DNA of 16,698 nucleotides from JANSWO01 sp964351875 (lineage in GTDB: Bacteria; Pseudomonadota; Gammaproteobacteria; Pseudomonadales; Azotimanducaceae). Where the stretch lies: positions 1-16,698 of the forward strand of contig CAYGQC010000083.1 of NCBI GenBank assembly GCA_964351875.1, in the 5' to 3' direction. The notes below the pieces were generated by a model. It worked only from the letters and a program-made list of their open reading frames with translations. It searched no databases and was not told the origin of the DNA. Below, in pieces: positions 13,973 through 16,698 of this stretch. Both the position numbers and the translations under genes were made by a program. Every line of letters begins with the position of its first letter. Position 1 is the stretch's first letter.

Positions 13973-14640
13973 GCGCCGAAAACGCGTCTATCGCCAGCTA
14001 TCCGGCGTATCTGTTCGATCTGGACGGCACGCTGATCGACAGTGCACCGGACATTCACCGCGCGCTGAACGTCACGCTGCGCCAGTTCGGCATGGCGGAG
14101 GTGGATGAGGCCTCGACGCGTCTTTGGGTGGGCCACGGTTCGCGCCGTTTGCTGCAGACGGCTATCGACAAAGAGCCGGACTGTGCTTTCACGGAGCCGA
14201 GCCAGGACATGCTCGATTGCTTCATGAGTTACTACCACGCGCACATTGCTGACCACAGCCAACCCTACGAGGGCGTGCGAGAGGCTCTGTCGGCATTGAA
14301 CGCACGCGGTGCGAAACTGGCGGTCGTAACGAACAAGTACCTGAACCTCAGCGAGAGCGTGCTGCAACAACTCGATCTCATCAGCCAGTTCGCAACCGTG
14401 GTGGGCCATGAGAGCAGCGGCGCGCCAAAGCCAGCGCCCGACCCGGCCCTACTCGCTTGCGAGCGTCTGGGCATCAGCCCGTCCGAAGCGCTCTTCGTTG
14501 GCGATGCGCCACCCGATGTCGGTTGCGCCCGTGCCGCTGGCTGCGACGTTGTCGTGGTGAGCTACGGCTACAACATGGGCGTCGATCCCCGCGAGCTCGG
14601 CGGTGACGCGGTGATTGATTCGCTCCGCCAGCTTCTTTAA
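13969..14640 (+). CDS. gph: Phosphoglycolate phosphatase (HAD superfamily)
   Basis: 223-residue cytoplasmic HAD phosphatase dephosphorylating 2-phosphoglycolate made during DNA 3'-end repair or by Rubisco. Motif I FDLDGTLIDS has the nucleophile Asp17 and acid/base Asp19. Motif II is VVTNK, motif III PKPAPDP (Lys). The acidic motif IV reads GDAPPDV where most Gph have GDSxxD; the final Asp is kept. The cap domain lies between about 25 and 90. It begins with ATG in the ATGA overlap with the rpe stop. Substrate choice rests on family resemblance and on the rpe-gph-trpE order. A related HAD sugar phosphatase cannot be wholly excluded. Confidence 0.92.
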   Translation: MSAENASIASYPAYLFDLDGTLIDSAPDIHRALNVTLRQFGMAEVDEASTRLWVGHGSRRLLQTAIDKEPDCAFTEPSQDMLDCFMSYYHAHIADHSQPYEGVREALSALNARGAKLAVVTNKYLNLSESVLQQLDLISQFATVVGHESSGAPKPAPDPALLACERLGISPSEALFVGDAPPDVGCARAAGCDVVVVSYGYNMGVDPRELGGDAVIDSLRQLL

Positions 14641-14810
14641 CTTTCGCGCTCTATTATTCTCTGGCCCATATCCGCTCCATATCCGCGGCATACCCGCCAC
14701 CCAGCGGAGTGGCGCTGAACGGAGAGGGTGAAACATAAGCTTAGGATCCGCAGGGCGGACAACAGCACGCACGGCGCGACGCGTCAGACAGGAACAGCGA
14801 CACCGCCGAC
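14641..14810. other. gph-trpE intergenic region, 170 bp
   Basis: There is no gene and no ATG on the plus strand here, so no Trp-rich leader peptide starting with ATG. It holds an AT-rich TATTATTCT (14652-14660) that could be a -10. Next come two copies of CCATATCCGC at 11-bp spacing (14666-14686). A hairpin CGCCAC/GTGGCG with an 8-nt loop (14695-14714) and a small hairpin TCCGC/GCGGA (14747-14759) follow. Neither is followed by a T-run. trpE probably has its own promoter here. Confidence 0.5.
14666..14686. repeat. Tandem CCATATCCGC repeat, one helical turn apart
   Basis: CCATATCCGC at 14666-14675 and 14677-14686, separated by a single T, so the copies recur every 11 bp on the same DNA face. 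They lie just after the TATTATTCT candidate -10 of trpE, a position suited to a repressor binding as a tandem dimer. No known TrpR or TrpI consensus is recognised in it. Confidence 0.7.
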
Positions 14811-16316
14811 ATGAAACGCCTGATCGCCGAAGAAGACTTCAACCGCTACGCCAGCGAAGGATTCAACCGAATCCCCGTGTGCGTCGAGGTGCTCGCCGAT
14901 CTGGACACGCCTCTATCGGTCTATCTGAAGCTCGCTCAGGGGCCCTACTCCTATCTGCTTGAATCCGCCCAGGGCGGCGAGAAGTGGGGGCGATACTCAA
15001 TCATCGGTCTGCCCGCACGAACGATCGTCAAAGCGGTTGGCCACGTCGTCACTGTTGAGGTTGATGGCGAGGTTGTCGAGAGCGTGGAGACAGATGACCC
15101 CACCGCATTCGTCGAGATATTCAAAGCTCGCTACCGGGTTCCGGAACTGAGCGAGCTGCCCCGCTTCCACGGCGGCCTCGTTGGCTACTTTGGCTATGAC
15201 ACCGTGCGCTACGTCGAGCGCCGTCTGCGCGACAGCACGCCAAAGGACACAATGGGCACCCCGGACATCGTGCTCATGCTCAGCGAAGACGTGGTGGTGT
15301 TCGACAATCTGCGCGGCCGAATGCAGCTAATAAGCTGCATCGATCCGGAGCTGCCGGACGCCTTCGAGATTGCCAATCAGCGATTGCAGACGCTCTCCGA
15401 AGCTCTGGTGAACGCGGTACCCTCCCTGCCAGCAACCGGCGCAAATGCTGCTGTGCTCGAAACCGATTTCACCAGCGAATTCGGTGAGCAGGCTTTCAAG
15501 GACTCCGTGGAGCGCATTCGCGAATACACCCGCGCCGGTGACGTCATGCAGGTTGTCCTCGCACAGCGAATGCACACCGCCTTTTCCGCGCCGCCGATCA
15601 ACCTGTACCGGGCACTGCGCTCACTGAACCCGTCGCCGTACATGTACTTCATGGACCTGGCGGATTTTCAAATCGTGAGTTCGTCGCCGGAGATTCTGGC
15701 GCGAGTCGAAGACGGCGAGATCACCAACCGGCCCCTCGCCGGTACGCGACGGCGTGGCCATACCGACGAGGAAGATCTCGCGCTGGAAGCCGAACTACTC
15801 GCAGACCCGAAAGAGATCGCCGAACATTTGATGCTTATCGACTTGGGTCGCAACGATGTCGGCCGGGTGGCACAGATCGGATCGGTAGAAGTGACCGATC
15901 AGTTCACGATCGAGCGCTATTCCCACGTCATGCACATCTCGTCCAATGTGGTCGGCAAACTGAGCGAAGGTCTGTCCGCCCTTGACGTCCTGCGTGCAAC
16001 CCTGCCGGTCGGCACGTTGTCCGGCGCCCCGAAGATTCGCGCGATGGAGATCATCGACGAGCTCGAACCCGTAAAGCGCGGCATATACGGCGGCGCGGTC
16101 GGCTACCTCGCCTGGGCCGGCAACATGGACATGGCGATTGCCATACGCACGGCCGTGATCAAAGACGGCAAGCTCTACATCCAGGCCGGCGGCGGAGTGG
16201 TTACCGATTCAGTGCCACGCCTGGAATGGAAAGAAAGCATGAACAAAGGCCGCGCGATCTTCCGCGCTGCCGCGATGGCTGAGAGCGGTCTCATCAATCT
16301 CGAGCCGGATGCCTGA
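14811..16316 (+). CDS. trpE: Anthranilate synthase component I
   Basis: 501-residue large subunit that converts chorismate plus ammonia (from the TrpG glutaminase) to anthranilate, the first committed step of tryptophan synthesis. The tryptophan-binding feedback motif LLES is at 49-52. The C-terminal chorismate-binding domain (about 230-490) contains NRPLAGTRRRG, the catalytic DPKEIAEHLMLIDLGRND block, ERYSHVMHI, PVGTLSGAPKIRAMEII and IYGGAVGYLAW. The intact LLES element predicts normal end-product inhibition. It is complete, at the family's usual length. The ATG at 14811 is not preceded by a good Shine-Dalgarno; GGAA is 16 nt away. No trpG follows directly, because an ion-channel gene starts 6 nt after the stop. 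PabB is the alternative, but length and the LLES context favour TrpE. Confidence 0.96.
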   Translation: MKRLIAEEDFNRYASEGFNRIPVCVEVLADLDTPLSVYLKLAQGPYSYLLESAQGGEKWGRYSIIGLPARTIVKAVGHVVTVEVDGEVVESVETDDPTAFVEIFKARYRVPELSELPRFHGGLVGYFGYDTVRYVERRLRDSTPKDTMGTPDIVLMLSEDVVVFDNLRGRMQLISCIDPELPDAFEIANQRLQTLSEALVNAVPSLPATGANAAVLETDFTSEFGEQAFKDSVERIREYTRAGDVMQVVLAQRMHTAFSAPPINLYRALRSLNPSPYMYFMDLADFQIVSSSPEILARVEDGEITNRPLAGTRRRGHTDEEDLALEAELLADPKEIAEHLMLIDLGRNDVGRVAQIGSVEVTDQFTIERYSHVMHISSNVVGKLSEGLSALDVLRATLPVGTLSGAPKIRAMEIIDELEPVKRGIYGGAVGYLAWAGNMDMAIAIRTAVIKDGKLYIQAGGGVVTDSVPRLEWKESMNKGRAIFRAAAMAESGLINLEPDA

Positions 16317-16322
16317 CGCGCT

Positions 16323-16698
16323 ATGGACTGGGCTAAACGCATCGTCGACGCTAGCTGGTTCGGGCATGGCATAACGGCCGTTATCATCATCAATGCCATC
16401 GTCATCGGACTCGACACGTCCGACTATCTGCACGATCAATACTTTGCTCTCTTCGAGGGCCTCAACTTTCTGTTCCTGGCGATCTTCATCCTCGAAGCGC
16501 TATTAAAGATGGCTGCGCACGCGCCGTCGGTGCACAACTACTTCAAGAACGGCTGGAACATCTTCGACTTCAGCATCATCGTGATCAGCCTGCTGCCTGC
16601 CACCGGCCAGCTCGCCACGATCGCGCGGCTGGCGCGACTGCTGCGCGTATTGCGCCTGGTGTCGACGCTGCCGGGGCTCCGGCTCATCGTCTCCACGC
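16323..16698 (+). CDS. Voltage-gated ion channel (BacNav-like ion transporter), 3' end beyond window
   Basis: 125 residues visible; the gene runs off the right edge. It begins MDWAKRIVDASWFGHG. S1 is about 16-31 (ITAVIIINAIVIGLDT). S2 is about 44-62 with Glu58 in FILEALLK. S3 is about 76-92 with the conserved GWNIFDFSIIVISLLP (Asp82). The S4 sensor has arginines at 102, 105, 108 and 111, one every third residue, followed by STLPGLR, which matches the S4-S5 linker of bacterial sodium channels. The pore and selectivity filter lie outside the window, so ion choice cannot be read. BacNav proteins are about 260-290 residues and work as tetramers in the inner membrane. The ATG is 6 nt after the trpE stop; no Shine-Dalgarno is evident. 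Confidence 0.88.
   Translation, partial: MDWAKRIVDASWFGHGITAVIIINAIVIGLDTSDYLHDQYFALFEGLNFLFLAIFILEALLKMAAHAPSVHNYFKNGWNIFDFSIIVISLLPATGQLATIARLARLLRVLRLVSTLPGLRLIVST

Noticed and set aside
14641..14810. trp attenuator leader peptide
   Set aside because: No plus-strand ATG and no run of Trp codons; the only small GTG frame (from about 14709) has no Trp.

Overview
The window is a dense, gammaproteobacterial chromosomal segment; by eye it is about 58-60% GC. It holds fifteen genes, thirteen complete and one cut at each edge, with no RNA gene, insertion sequence, CRISPR array or sign of horizontal transfer. The gene order closely follows the Pseudomonas arrangement (yeaH-prkA / apaH-apaG-rsmA-pdxA-surA-lptD / amgK-murU-djlA-DUF3530 / rpe-gph-trpE). 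It lacks the glpE and agt genes that I recall lying inside that stretch in P. aeruginosa. The presence of amgK and murU (absent from E. coli) and of trpE separate from rpe-gph's dam-type neighbours argues against an enteric bacterium. The genus cannot be fixed from this window.

Minus strand, 1-9584: reading leftward, lptD-surA-pdxA-rsmA-apaG-apaH forms a compact operon for outer-membrane LPS assembly, periplasmic chaperoning, vitamin B6 synthesis, 16S rRNA dimethylation and Ap4A hydrolysis. Two of its junctions overlap by exactly 14 nt. After a 281-bp gap that holds a candidate promoter and an inverted repeat, prkA (yeaG) and the start of yeaH follow as a second minus-strand unit. Its usual third member, spoVR/ycgB, would lie beyond the left edge.

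Plus strand, 9625-12199: amgK and murU encode two consecutive steps of peptidoglycan sugar recycling (anomeric MurNAc kinase, MurNAc-1-P uridylyltransferase). They are divergent from lptD, and the two directions share one -10 region. djlA, a membrane J-domain co-chaperone, follows. A DUF3530 gene (12258-13244, minus strand) converges on djlA and diverges from rpe. rpe and gph overlap by ATGA, and trpE follows after a 170-bp gap with tandem repeats. Six bases after trpE begins a voltage-gated, sodium-channel-like ion transporter, truncated by the window end after the S4 sensor.

The least ordinary signals are: (i) four genes (amgK, djlA, DUF3530, rpe) with no clear Shine-Dalgarno but a -10-like hexamer only 6-8 nt before the start codon, two of them sharing the 10-mer CTTCTACACT, which suggests leaderless transcripts; (ii) the overlapping divergent -10 boxes of lptD and amgK; (iii) the channel gene directly behind trpE; and (iv) tandem repeats upstream of djlA and trpE. 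No wholly new multi-gene system was recognised.
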